A program made the translations under genes and the position numbers. 10,603 bases of DNA from an uncultured Acidimicrobiia bacterium (GTDB lineage: Bacteria > Actinomycetota > Acidimicrobiia > Spongiisociales > Spongiisociaceae). Within the stretch, counting starts at the first letter, position 1. Every line of letters starts with the position of its first letter. Location: assembly GCA_937900165.1 (NCBI GenBank), contig CALCCX010000337.1, positions 1-10,603 of the forward strand, written 5' to 3'. A model generated the notes under the pieces. The model was not told the origin of the DNA. It was given only the letters and a program-made list of their open reading frames with translations, and searched no databases. Shown in pieces: positions 1 to 5,898 of this stretch.

Positions 1-2
1 GC

Positions 3-1028
3 TATACGCGCGAGCTGACCGACCACATCGAGCAGGCCGCTCTGGCCGCTTTGGCCGATCGTCGTCCGGCGCGGCTGGGCTGGAGCGTGGGCCGTGTCGG
101 GTTTGCCAAGAACAGGCGCACGACCGGCGGCCCTGTGGATCACGACCTGCCCCTGCTGGTCGCGCGCGGAGAGGACGGCGCAGTGCGAGCGATCTATGTC
201 AGTTACGCCTGCCACTGCGTCACCCTGTCGAACAACAAGATCAGCGGCGACTGGGCCGGCTACGCCCAGGAGCAAATCGAACGTCGACACTCCGGCGCGA
301 TTGCCCTGGTCGCCGTCGGTTGCGGCGCAGACTCGAACCCCCCATCGGGCGTCACCGGCGGACGGGGCGAAGTGGCCGCCCGATACGGCGCGGACATCGC
401 CGACGAGGTCGATCGCCTGGCGCATGCCGCCCAGGACCTGCCACCGGCTGAGGGTGAGTACACCGAGACCGACTATGTCCTGAATCTGATGGCGACGGTG
501 CTCGACTACCAGATGCATACGACCACTGTTGTGAAGGCGATTGAGTACTTCAAAGCGAACCGGTGGGACGACGTTCGCTCACTCGAAGATCTCGAAGAAC
601 GGTTCGGGTCGCATCCGGATACGAAAGAGGGCAACACCGCCCTCGCCAACTCAATGTGGGACAACAACCACTGGACCAGGGCCAAGCAACTCCGCGACCT
701 GGCCGCCTTCTTCCGATCGATCGGTGTCCTCGACCAGGAGAGACTGGTTGCTTGGGCTGCCACCGCGGCCTTCGCCGATGACTTCGAAGGCAAGGTGAGG
801 GGTCTTGGCCCGGCCATCTTCCAGTGGTTGGTGATGCGCCAGGGCGTCGACACGGTGAAACCCGACGTTCACGTCAGACGGTTCGCCGAAGGTGTGCTGG
901 GTCGTGGCCTCGGCGACAATGAATTGATCGCACTGGTGACCGCCGCGGCCGAGCGGCTGCCGACCAGCGCTCGCGAGCTGGACTGGGCAATCTGGGAAGC
1001 GTCACGCCGAGGAGACCTGGAACAGTAA
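3..1028 (+). CDS. Chimeric ORF, 5'-partial: neutral-ceramidase-like fragment joined to HhH-GPD DNA-glycosylase-like domain
   Basis: The frame is open from the left edge (first whole codon at 3) to TAA at 1026-1028, so the true start lies outside; the TTG at 51 is only the first possible start inside. Residues 1-150 (counting from nt 3) resemble the bacterial neutral/alkaline ceramidase-like family: GRVGFAKNRR, then YACHCVTL with a candidate metal-binding His71, GDWAGYAQE, and GCGADSNP (106-113). The family normally continues for several hundred residues, but here it stops. From about residue 152 the protein changes to an all-helical HhH-GPD-like domain: DYVLNLMATVLDYQMHTT, hairpin GLGPA (267-271), then KPDVHVRRF with the candidate catalytic Asp288. 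The Lys used by bifunctional glycosylases and the C-terminal Fe-S cysteines are absent. An ATG at 489 could start a shorter glycosylase-like protein, but DYVLNL before it looks like part of the same domain. This may be a deletion fusion, a decaying gene, or an assembly join. Domain calls are from recognised motifs, not a search. Confidence 0.72.
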   Translation, partial: YTRELTDHIEQAALAALADRRPARLGWSVGRVGFAKNRRTTGGPVDHDLPLLVARGEDGAVRAIYVSYACHCVTLSNNKISGDWAGYAQEQIERRHSGAIALVAVGCGADSNPPSGVTGGRGEVAARYGADIADEVDRLAHAAQDLPPAEGEYTETDYVLNLMATVLDYQMHTTTVVKAIEYFKANRWDDVRSLEDLEERFGSHPDTKEGNTALANSMWDNNHWTRAKQLRDLAAFFRSIGVLDQERLVAWAATAAFADDFEGKVRGLGPAIFQWLVMRQGVDTVKPDVHVRRFAEGVLGRGLGDNELIALVTAAAERLPTSARELDWAIWEASRRGDLEQ

Positions 1029-1124
1029 GGCTGAATCGCTGCAAAGGTGGCCGGTGTGCAGGCTGTCCTTGGGTCTCGGACGGGCATAAATAAACCCGCT
1101 CGGATAAGTGTCACGGCCCGTTTC

Positions 1125-1130
1125 TAGGCT
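1125..1130 (+). promoter_or_regulatory. Candidate leaderless -10 for the 87-aa gene
   Basis: TAGGCT fits the actinobacterial TANNNT -10 pattern and ends 6 nt before the ATG at 1137, so transcription would begin at or next to the start codon. No convincing -35 is visible about 17 nt upstream. Confidence 0.3.
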
Positions 1131-1136
1131 GTCCAG

Positions 1137-1400
1137 ATGGATTGGCAGCTGAGCGATCTCTACGGCATTGAGGACGAGCTGATGGCCATGGGCCTGGACG
1201 TGTGGAGCGCCTGGGTGCACGACGTCAGGCCGAGACTCCTAGAAGATCCGAGTCCGACCAATCCGTCGCTCAGAATCACCGAGACCCACACCCAACAGGT
1301 TTGGATCCCGGGGACTGATGTATACGTGGTCTTCTTCCCGACAAGCGACAACCATGTCATGTTGATGAGCGCTGTCAACCTCCTGGACGAACTCGGCTAG
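1137..1400 (+). CDS. Small hypothetical protein (87 aa)
   Basis: Starts ATG at 1137 and ends TAG at 1398-1400. Codon third positions are mostly G/C, as in its neighbours, which supports real coding. The N-terminal half is helical and acidic (LYGIEDELMAMGLDVWSAW). The C-terminal half looks beta-rich (QQVWIPGTDVYVVFF, NHVMLMSAVNLLDEL). This layout is vaguely like the core of RelE/ParE-type toxins, but I see no diagnostic residues and do not assign it. There is no Shine-Dalgarno sequence; a TANNNT-type -10 (TAGGCT, 1125-1130) sits 6 nt before the ATG, which fits a leaderless transcript. It converges on the SOS-box gene at 1397-1654 and overlaps it by 4 bp. Confidence 0.55.
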   Translation: MDWQLSDLYGIEDELMAMGLDVWSAWVHDVRPRLLEDPSPTNPSLRITETHTQQVWIPGTDVYVVFFPTSDNHVMLMSAVNLLDELG

Positions 1401-1654
1401 ACCGTGGAAGCCCGCCGACGGGCGTCAGCGAGACGTTCTCGAACCACCGGATCCGTTTCGAAGTGCGCGTGGGCAATCCAATCCCTGAGAAGCCGTACGA
1501 TGCTCGGAGGTAAATCCCCTGCCTCATGACATTCCCACAAGGCGTCGAGCAGCTCTTCGCCGAATTTGTCCCGTGCCGCCTGATCTAGCCCAGCAAGGAC
1601 CTCTATCGACGACTTGCGGCCAGGCAAGCGCCGCGTCGACTCGGTCATGCTCAT
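1397..1654 (-). CDS. SOS-box-controlled small hypothetical protein (85 aa)
   Basis: Starts ATG at 1654 (a second in-frame ATG is at 1648) and ends TAG at 1399-1397. A strong Shine-Dalgarno (GGAGGGG, minus strand 1665-1659) lies 4-6 nt before the ATG and decides the start. Immediately upstream is a perfect LexA box (1670-1685), so the gene should be induced by DNA damage. The protein is soluble and helical, with an acidic middle (DQAARDKFGEELLDALWEC) and a charged C-terminus ending in ADARRRASTV. The pattern of an acidic helix, a short linker, L.DW...A and DP..RERL is loosely like small actinobacterial antitoxin-like proteins such as the DUF6247 type; that resemblance is from memory and weak. 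No toxin partner is found in the same orientation. The only neighbour is the convergent 87-aa gene, whose stop codon overlaps this one. Confidence 0.65.
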   Translation of the reverse strand: MSMTESTRRLPGRKSSIEVLAGLDQAARDKFGEELLDALWECHEAGDLPPSIVRLLRDWIAHAHFETDPVVRERLADARRRASTV

Positions 1655-1669
1655 GCCACCCCTCCATTC

Positions 1670-1685
1670 TCGAACATACGTTCGA
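1670..1685. promoter_or_regulatory. LexA binding site (SOS box), perfect mycobacterial-type consensus
   Basis: The sequence TCGAACATACGTTCGA is a perfect TCGAAC-N4-GTTCGA palindrome, which contains the CGAACRNNNGTTYG consensus bound by LexA in Actinobacteria and Bacillota. It lies 15 nt before the ATG at 1654 on the minus strand, just upstream of that gene's Shine-Dalgarno. A candidate -10 (TATGTT, minus 1680-1675) falls inside the box, so bound LexA would block the promoter directly. The site could also serve a divergent transcript to the right, but no firm gene starts there. Confidence 0.8.
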
Positions 1686-1731
1686 TATTCGATTGCCCGA
1701 TCCTATCGCGAAAGCGCGACAGGAACTTGCG

Positions 1732-1947
1732 ATGCTTGATTTCCGCAATCTCCGAGGGGAATGCGGTGATCAGTACAACGAACCTAGCCGAGCCTCAACA
1801 ATCGTGAGAACGAACTTACTCGTCTGGTTTCCCGTCCTCTTCATTTTCTTCGCGTTCCTCGGAGTTGGACCAAAACCTCCCGGTCACTTGGACGGGGCGC
1901 TCCTCGATCAGCCCCCTTCCAAGAGGCTCCGGTATCCGATAAGTTGA
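1732..1947 (+). CDS. Doubtful small membrane ORF (71 aa) divergent from the SOS gene
   Basis: ATG at 1732 is preceded by AGGAA (1721-1725) with 6 nt spacing, and the frame runs to TGA at 1945-1947. It predicts one membrane helix, NLLVWFPVLFIFFAFLGVG, in mid-protein. Codon third positions are less G/C-rich than in neighbouring genes, and the flanks show no family resemblance, so this may be chance. If real, it would be a single-pass peptide read away from the SOS box about 46 nt upstream. Apart from this ORF I see nothing else in the stretch 1686-2035. Confidence 0.2.
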   Translation: MLDFRNLRGECGDQYNEPSRASTIVRTNLLVWFPVLFIFFAFLGVGPKPPGHLDGALLDQPPSKRLRYPIS

Positions 1948-2035
1948 ACGAATGCCAGGAAATGACGGTACCGAAACCGCTGGCTGCCATACAGACGTTG
2001 TCGGCGCAGTTGGGAAAATCGGAGCGCGGAGGCGC

Positions 2036-3316
2036 GTGAAACGAATGGGTCGGGGATACGTTGCCGCGGCGATCGTCTTAGCGTTGATAGCACCAGTGGC
2101 CGTATCGCCGGCTCCGGCCCAAGCTGCCGATCCGGCCTACGTCACCATTGAGACTGCTTGCATTCTGCAGTTCGGTAACGTCTCAGCAAGGGCCATATGG
2201 GCGGTGACCGGGACCGAGGGAACAACGGCCGAGATCGTCGCTTGGACCAACGGGACAGACGACGGTCTGGGCGCTCGTGATGGCGCGATCGCCGAGACGG
2301 TCTCGGCGGCGGCCGGAGTCGTCACCATCTCCCAGACCCTCACGGTTGAGCTGACCGATGGCGCTCAGGTCGACACCTACGAGGTCGCTGCTCCGAGCAC
2401 GATCGATTGCAGCCAGACGGGAGCGGGCTACACGTCGCGCGATGGCCTCGACGAGATAGTGACAATCAGTACCGGCTGTCTACCCAACCGACCCGCCGAG
2501 GGCTTCGGGCCAGCCCGCAAGTTCACCGTTGCCACGTTCCCTTCCGATGGCGCGGTCAGCGGAGCCACGCTCACCGGCTTCGGCGGCTTGGTCGTGACTC
2601 TGTTTGTGAATAGCGGCGTCATCTTCGCATGGTCGGACCTGGCAACTTCCGACGAGCTCGACCTCTCAGGTGTCCTCGTTGCGGACGTAGCGCTTGCCAC
2701 CGGCGGCACTCGCCAGACAACCTTCGACATCGACATCACAATCCGCTGCGGCGGTGAAGCGCAGGTCTTCTTCGGCCCTGGAAGCCCAGGGCGTTTCGTC
2801 GATGATGACGGCTCGGTGTTCGAAGAAGAGATCGAGTGGTTGGCCGAACAGGGGATCACCCTGGGTTGCAACAGTGACGGGACGCTGTTCTGCCCCGGCG
2901 ATCCAGTCAGTCGCGCTCAGATGGGGTCGTTCTTGGCGAGGGCTTTGGAGCTGACGCCGGTGCCTGGTGATCGTTTTGATGATGTGTCCGGTACGCATGA
3001 GGCGAATATCAACGCGATCGCCGATGCGGGGATCACGCTGGGTTGCAACAGTGACGGGACGCTGTTCTGCCCAGGCGATACGATCAGTCGCGCTCAGATG
3101 GGGTCGTTCTTGGCGAGGGCCTTGGGTCTGACGCCGGTGCCTGGTGATCGTTTTGATGATGTGTCCGGTACGCATGAGGCGAATATCAACGCGATCGCCG
3201 ATGCGGGGATCACGCTGGGTTGCAACAGCGACGGCACGTTGTTCTGCCCCGGTGATCCTGTCACGCGTGGTCAAATGGCCGGATTTCTGTTCAGGGCACT
3301 GGCCGAAGGCGCCTGA
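2036..3316 (+). CDS. Secreted protein with three C-terminal SLH domains
   Basis: I chose the GTG at 2036 because it yields a compact Sec signal peptide: MKRMGR, a hydrophobic core (YVAAAIVLALIAPVAV) and an AQA cleavage site after residue 30. An ATG at 2045 is equally possible (GGAGG at 2028-2032), while the ATG at 1952 adds 28 unlikely residues and has no Shine-Dalgarno. Mature residues 31 to about 245 form a Thr/Val/Asp-rich, probably all-beta region with scattered Cys and no recognised family. Residues about 253-424 are three SLH (S-layer homology) domains. Each begins RF.D, has a helix ending in a GITLGCN turn, then FCPGD and a second helix (SRAQMGSFLARAL or TRGQMAGFLFRAL). Three SLH domains are the usual number for non-covalent binding to cell-wall polymer. 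The conserved Cys in GCN and FCP probably pair. Such Cys-containing SLH repeats are common on secreted proteins of Acidimicrobiia-like actinobacteria. Its job is likely surface display of the N-terminal region. Confidence 0.8.
   Translation: MKRMGRGYVAAAIVLALIAPVAVSPAPAQAADPAYVTIETACILQFGNVSARAIWAVTGTEGTTAEIVAWTNGTDDGLGARDGAIAETVSAAAGVVTISQTLTVELTDGAQVDTYEVAAPSTIDCSQTGAGYTSRDGLDEIVTISTGCLPNRPAEGFGPARKFTVATFPSDGAVSGATLTGFGGLVVTLFVNSGVIFAWSDLATSDELDLSGVLVADVALATGGTRQTTFDIDITIRCGGEAQVFFGPGSPGRFVDDDGSVFEEEIEWLAEQGITLGCNSDGTLFCPGDPVSRAQMGSFLARALELTPVPGDRFDDVSGTHEANINAIADAGITLGCNSDGTLFCPGDTISRAQMGSFLARALGLTPVPGDRFDDVSGTHEANINAIADAGITLGCNSDGTLFCPGDPVTRGQMAGFLFRALAEGA
2852..3313 (+). repeat. 177-bp in-frame tandem repeat encoding the SLH domains
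   Basis: Copies start at 2852, 3029 and 3206, the last one partial, with an exact period of 177 bp (59 codons). Blocks around 2951-3072 and 3128-3249 are almost identical in DNA, including synonymous positions, whereas the first and last edges have drifted. This indicates recent duplication or gene conversion inside the gene. Confidence 0.85.
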
Positions 3317-3371
3317 TTGGATGGCGGGCGTCCTCGCCTGGTTGACAAACTTTGTCCGACTCGGCCCGTAT

Positions 3372-3401
3372 ATATGGGTCGGGTGATACACTGACCCATA
3401 T
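3372..3401. promoter_or_regulatory. vapBC-1 operator: 9-bp inverted repeat around a leaderless -10
   Basis: ATATGGGTC (3372-3380) and GACCCATAT (3393-3401) are perfect inverted arms with 12 bp between them, so half-sites are 21 bp, two helical turns, apart. The spacer ends with TACACT (3387-3392), a TANNNT -10 preceded by TG at extended -10 distance. The right arm covers the first two bases of the vapB ATG at 3400. This is the expected layout for autorepression by a VapB or VapBC complex. Confidence 0.7.
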
Positions 3402-3642
3402 GAAAACTACGGTCGAGCTCAATAAGGATCTCCTGCATCGGGCCAAGCAGGTTGCGGCGGAGGAAGGCACAACACTGCGCGCCTTGCTCGAGTCCGGGTT
3501 GCGCTCCGAGTTGGACAAACGCAAGGCCGGCGATTTCGCCCTGACCGATGCCTCTGTCGACGGAAAAGGTACACAGCCGGGCGTTGCTGAGGGCGATTGG
3601 GATGCCATCCGCGACGCGATTTACCTCGGTCGTGGCGCATGA
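3400..3642 (+). CDS. vapB: VapB-type ribbon-helix-helix antitoxin (module 1)
   Basis: The 80-aa protein begins MKTTVELNKDLLHRAKQVA, a typical ribbon-helix-helix strand and helix, followed by a second helix (LRALLESGLRSELDKRK). This N-terminal half should dimerise and bind the operator just upstream. The C-terminal part (about 46-80, ending WDAIRDAIYLGRGA) should fold onto and block the toxin. Start choice: ATG 3400 places the RHH strand at the N-terminus. The frame is open further upstream to a TTG at 3352, but that would place the promoter and operator inside the coding region. No Shine-Dalgarno is present, and the -10 ends 7 nt before the ATG, so translation is probably leaderless. Its TGA overlaps the toxin start as ATGA, implying translational coupling. 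Confidence 0.87.
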   Translation: MKTTVELNKDLLHRAKQVAAEEGTTLRALLESGLRSELDKRKAGDFALTDASVDGKGTQPGVAEGDWDAIRDAIYLGRGA

Positions 3643-4070
3643 TCGCGGTCGACTCAAACATCCTCGTATACGCGCACCGGCGCGACTCTGCGTTCAACGT
3701 GGCCGCCTGCAGCGCGATGCGGGTTCTGGCGGAGGGCCGATCGCCATGGGTCATACCGTGGTCGTGTGTCCACGAGTTCATCGCGATCGCGACGCATCCC
3801 CGCATCTACGATCCGCCGTCGACGATCGACGCAGCTCTCACCCAGGTGGAGGCGTGGCTGGATTCCCCCTCGCTTGTGATGCTCAGCGAGACGGCCAAAC
3901 ACTGGGAATCGCTAAGAGAAACGCTCGAAACCTCCGCTGTCGTCGGCGCCCGCGTGCATGACGCTCGGATCGCTGCTATCTGCGTCGCCGGCGGGGTCCG
4001 TGAGCTGTGGTCGGCCGATCGGGACTTCAGCCGGTTCGACATCAAGGTGCACAACCCGCTGAAGGCCTGA
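3639..4070 (+). CDS. vapC: VapC-type PIN-domain ribonuclease toxin (module 1)
   Basis: The 143-aa protein has the PIN layout of Mg-dependent VapC RNases. MIAVDSNILVYA supplies Asp5, VHEFIAI supplies Glu46, HDARIAAIC supplies Asp108, and WSADRDFSRF supplies Asp127 and Asp129. All expected acidic positions are present, so it is likely active. Length is normal for the family. ATG 3639 overlaps the vapB stop by 4 bp (ATGA). VapC toxins usually cut tRNA or rRNA; the target here cannot be read from sequence. Transcription should end at the hairpin 23 bp after the stop codon. Confidence 0.9.
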   Translation: MIAVDSNILVYAHRRDSAFNVAACSAMRVLAEGRSPWVIPWSCVHEFIAIATHPRIYDPPSTIDAALTQVEAWLDSPSLVMLSETAKHWESLRETLETSAVVGARVHDARIAAICVAGGVRELWSADRDFSRFDIKVHNPLKA

Positions 4071-4092
4071 GCATCCAGGAGCCCCCAAACCG

Positions 4093-4124
4093 CAGGAAGG
4101 CCGCCCCTTGAGACGGCCTTCCTG
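4093..4124. terminator. Strong bidirectional terminator hairpin
   Basis: A perfect 11-bp GC-rich stem (CAGGAAGGCCG paired with CGGCCTTCCTG) encloses a 10-nt loop, followed by GATCTTTGG on the plus side. It sits between the convergent vapC-1 (ends 4070) and the membrane operon (ends 4146), so it can end both transcripts. The T-tract is short, as is usual in actinobacteria. Confidence 0.75.
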
Positions 4125-4145
4125 GATCTTTGGAACTGCCTTTGA

Positions 4146-4766
4146 TCAGGCGGTTGCTTCTGCTGAGAGTTGGCGGATGCGGCTCGACTGGAAACGCAGC
4201 ACAGTGATGATGCTGCCCAGTCCGAACGTTATGCCGAAGAGATACAGGGCGACGCCGAAACGGCGGAACCCCTCTAGTACATCTCCCCAACGCTTCAACG
4301 ACTCAGGCGTCCACGTGCCGACGTTGCCGGCTACAACGAAGTGGAGGATGACCGCGACCATGATCACCATCATTCCCATTGCCATGAACACCATGAATAT
4401 CTTCACGGTGGGCGGCATTTTCAGCGTGTGCACTTCGGTTCCAGCTGTCTCCTGGATTTCGCCTCCGCCTTTGCGGAAGACACCGAGGATGCGAGCAATC
4501 GCGAACGAGATCGAAGCGAAAATCGCCAGGAACCCGATGAACTGGAACGATGGGATCAGGTGAGACAACCGAACGGCGCCCTCGTTGGCCGGACCGAAGT
4601 CCGATACGATCGAGGCCCGTCCGATGGACATGCCGAAACCGACCGTCCATGCCATGAGGGCCATGGCGAACATCGGCGCCCACAGCGCCCTTCCCATCTT
4701 TTGTGGTCTGTTGTACCCGAGGCCCTTGGCGGTTACCTCGACGTCGAATGTGTGATTCTTTGCCAT
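4146..4766 (-). CDS. Four-helix membrane protein, second gene of paired operon (206 aa)
   Basis: Starts ATG at 4766 with AGGAGG 7 nt upstream, 16 bp after the stop of the upstream gene, so the two are almost certainly co-transcribed. Predicted helices lie near residues 28-48, 73-94, 121-146 and 170-190, with a charged loop GGGEIQE (100-106) between helices 2 and 3. The Met-rich third helix (IFMVFMAMGMMVIMVAVIL) is notable. The sequence is a clear paralogue of the second half of its neighbour: shared landmarks are KM.R.LWAPM.AM, the GGG loop with Q and E, KMPPTVKIF versus MMPTSAKVF, and VL.FQ..RI near the end. I do not recognise the family and see no metal-binding, enzymatic or transporter signature. 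Function unknown; a structural or two-subunit membrane complex is plausible. Confidence 0.82.
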   Translation of the reverse strand: MAKNHTFDVEVTAKGLGYNRPQKMGRALWAPMFAMALMAWTVGFGMSIGRASIVSDFGPANEGAVRLSHLIPSFQFIGFLAIFASISFAIARILGVFRKGGGEIQETAGTEVHTLKMPPTVKIFMVFMAMGMMVIMVAVILHFVVAGNVGTWTPESLKRWGDVLEGFRRFGVALYLFGITFGLGSIITVLRFQSSRIRQLSAEATA

Positions 4767-4782
4767 GATTGATCCTCCTGGC

Positions 4783-5733
4783 CTAGTTGCCCGTCGAGAC
4801 GATCTCTTTGATTCGATCGAACTGGAAGGCGAGCACGTTTCCGATGGTCACGAGAGCCATGACCACGCCGGCCAAGAGCAGGCCGAGCGATATCTCCCGC
4901 AGCGGTCCCAGCCAGGCAAGCCAAGCTTGGAAGCTCTGCAAGGTGCGCTCTCCGCCTTCGCCGTAGATCACGACCATGTAGAGCACGAACTGGAGCATGG
5001 CCAGCATGACGCCCATCATCATCAGCCCGACGAACACTTTCGCCGAGGTCGGCATCATCAAGGTCTTGACGGTGATCCCTAGCGACTCCTGGACCTGGCC
5101 GCCACCCTCACGCAGCGACGCAAGGATCGAGCCGAGCAGGAACGAGATCCCGGCGAGCAAGAAACCCTCACCGAGGAACTGGAGACCTGCGGTCCATGCC
5201 TGGGCGCCCGATCCGGTCCTGGTACCGATGTTGGCCGACCAAATGAACGAAGCGATCAGCCCGGCGAAGACGAGCATGTAGCCCATAGCCAGCATCGGTG
5301 CCCACAACGTGCGGGCCATCTTGTGGATCGGGAGTGGATTCGGAACCGTCGTCGACGCAGTCGCGGCGCCGTAAGACGTCTTGATCTTGCCCGTCTGAAC
5401 GTTGCCGTCACCGTCCGGCTTGAGTTCGCCGAGGCTCGCCTTGACGCTCTCGACTCGCTGCCACAGCCGGATGAGTATCCCAACGAGCACGATGCCAATG
5501 GCGAACTTGATCGTTCCGAAGGACATTGTCGTCAAACCGAACGACCAGGCCAACGTCTCCGCTGCCGTCTGGGGGTCCCCGGTGTTCGCCGCGGCGATAT
5601 TGGCGATGAGGGTGATCATCGCCATCATCAGGCCGAGGGCTGCAACTGCATATCCGATATTGAGGTGGCGAGTCGTGGCCTTGTAGTCACCCACCGACTT
5701 TGGGCGAGTGATTGCATCAAGTCGTGTAGTCAT
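4783..5733 (-). CDS. Six-helix membrane protein, first gene of paired operon (316 aa)
   Basis: I chose ATG 5733 (MTTRLDAITRPKSV) because AAGGAG (minus 5743-5738) lies 4 nt upstream. The frame stays open to an ATG at 5835, but those 34 residues lack helix and Shine-Dalgarno support. Helices are predicted near 25-50, 62-90, 142-165, 184-207, 230-257 and 280-304. Residues about 92-137 form a polar loop (WQRVESVKASLGELKPDGDG and onward). Residues about 137-310 are the same four-helix module as the downstream 206-aa protein, with KMARTLWAPMLAM, loop GGGQVQE (210-216), MMPTSAKVF and VLAFQFDRIKEI. The first two helices are extra. No known family is recognised. The pair probably arose by duplication and may assemble together in the membrane. 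Confidence 0.82.
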   Translation of the reverse strand: MTTRLDAITRPKSVGDYKATTRHLNIGYAVAALGLMMAMITLIANIAAANTGDPQTAAETLAWSFGLTTMSFGTIKFAIGIVLVGILIRLWQRVESVKASLGELKPDGDGNVQTGKIKTSYGAATASTTVPNPLPIHKMARTLWAPMLAMGYMLVFAGLIASFIWSANIGTRTGSGAQAWTAGLQFLGEGFLLAGISFLLGSILASLREGGGQVQESLGITVKTLMMPTSAKVFVGLMMMGVMLAMLQFVLYMVVIYGEGGERTLQSFQAWLAWLGPLREISLGLLLAGVVMALVTIGNVLAFQFDRIKEIVSTGN

Positions 5734-5773
5734 TTTTCTCCTTTCGCCGATGCACCCCGCGGAACCGAGCGAC

Positions 5774-5825
5774 GGGCGACATTGTTGGGACTCTGTAAGG
5801 TGGGCGACAATATGAATAGGTCGCC
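5774..5825. promoter_or_regulatory. Repeated GGGCGAC / GTCGCC motifs upstream of the membrane operon
   Basis: GGGCGACA occurs at 5774-5781 and 5803-5810 as direct repeats 29 bp apart. The second copy pairs with an inverted GTCGCC at 5820-5825. They lie 41-92 bp before the ATG at 5733 and flank an AT-rich stretch with TATTGT on the minus strand, a possible -10. They could be binding sites for a regulator; evidence is only the repeat pattern. Nothing else is visible in the gap 5734-5898. Confidence 0.25.
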
Positions 5826-5898
5826 TAGACGACATTCTCCTGTTGTGATTCGGACAGTCGGCGCCGATCGAATCTATGGCGGTTTGGTCCCTGTCGCG

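Noticed and set aside
1952..2035. ATG 1952 as the start of the SLH protein
   Set aside because: There is no Shine-Dalgarno and it puts 28 polar residues before the signal peptide; GTG 2036 or ATG 2045 gives a normal Sec signal.
2852..3313. Repeats considered as a CRISPR-like array
   Set aside because: The unit is 177 bp, in frame, and encodes SLH domains; there are no short repeats with unique spacers.
3342..3374. TTGACA (3342-3347) with TATATA (3369-3374) as a sigma-70 promoter for vapBC-1
   Set aside because: The spacing is 21 bp, too long; the TACACT -10 inside the inverted repeat fits the start codon and operator better.
2666..3391. Minus-strand frame of about 241 codons with repeated RHHIKTITRHRR-like segments
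   Set aside because: The repetition only mirrors the SLH repeats on the plus strand; it has no Shine-Dalgarno and runs over the vapB promoter.
3352..3399. Upstream TTG start for vapB-1
   Set aside because: It would place the promoter and operator within the gene and put 16 unneeded residues before the RHH strand.
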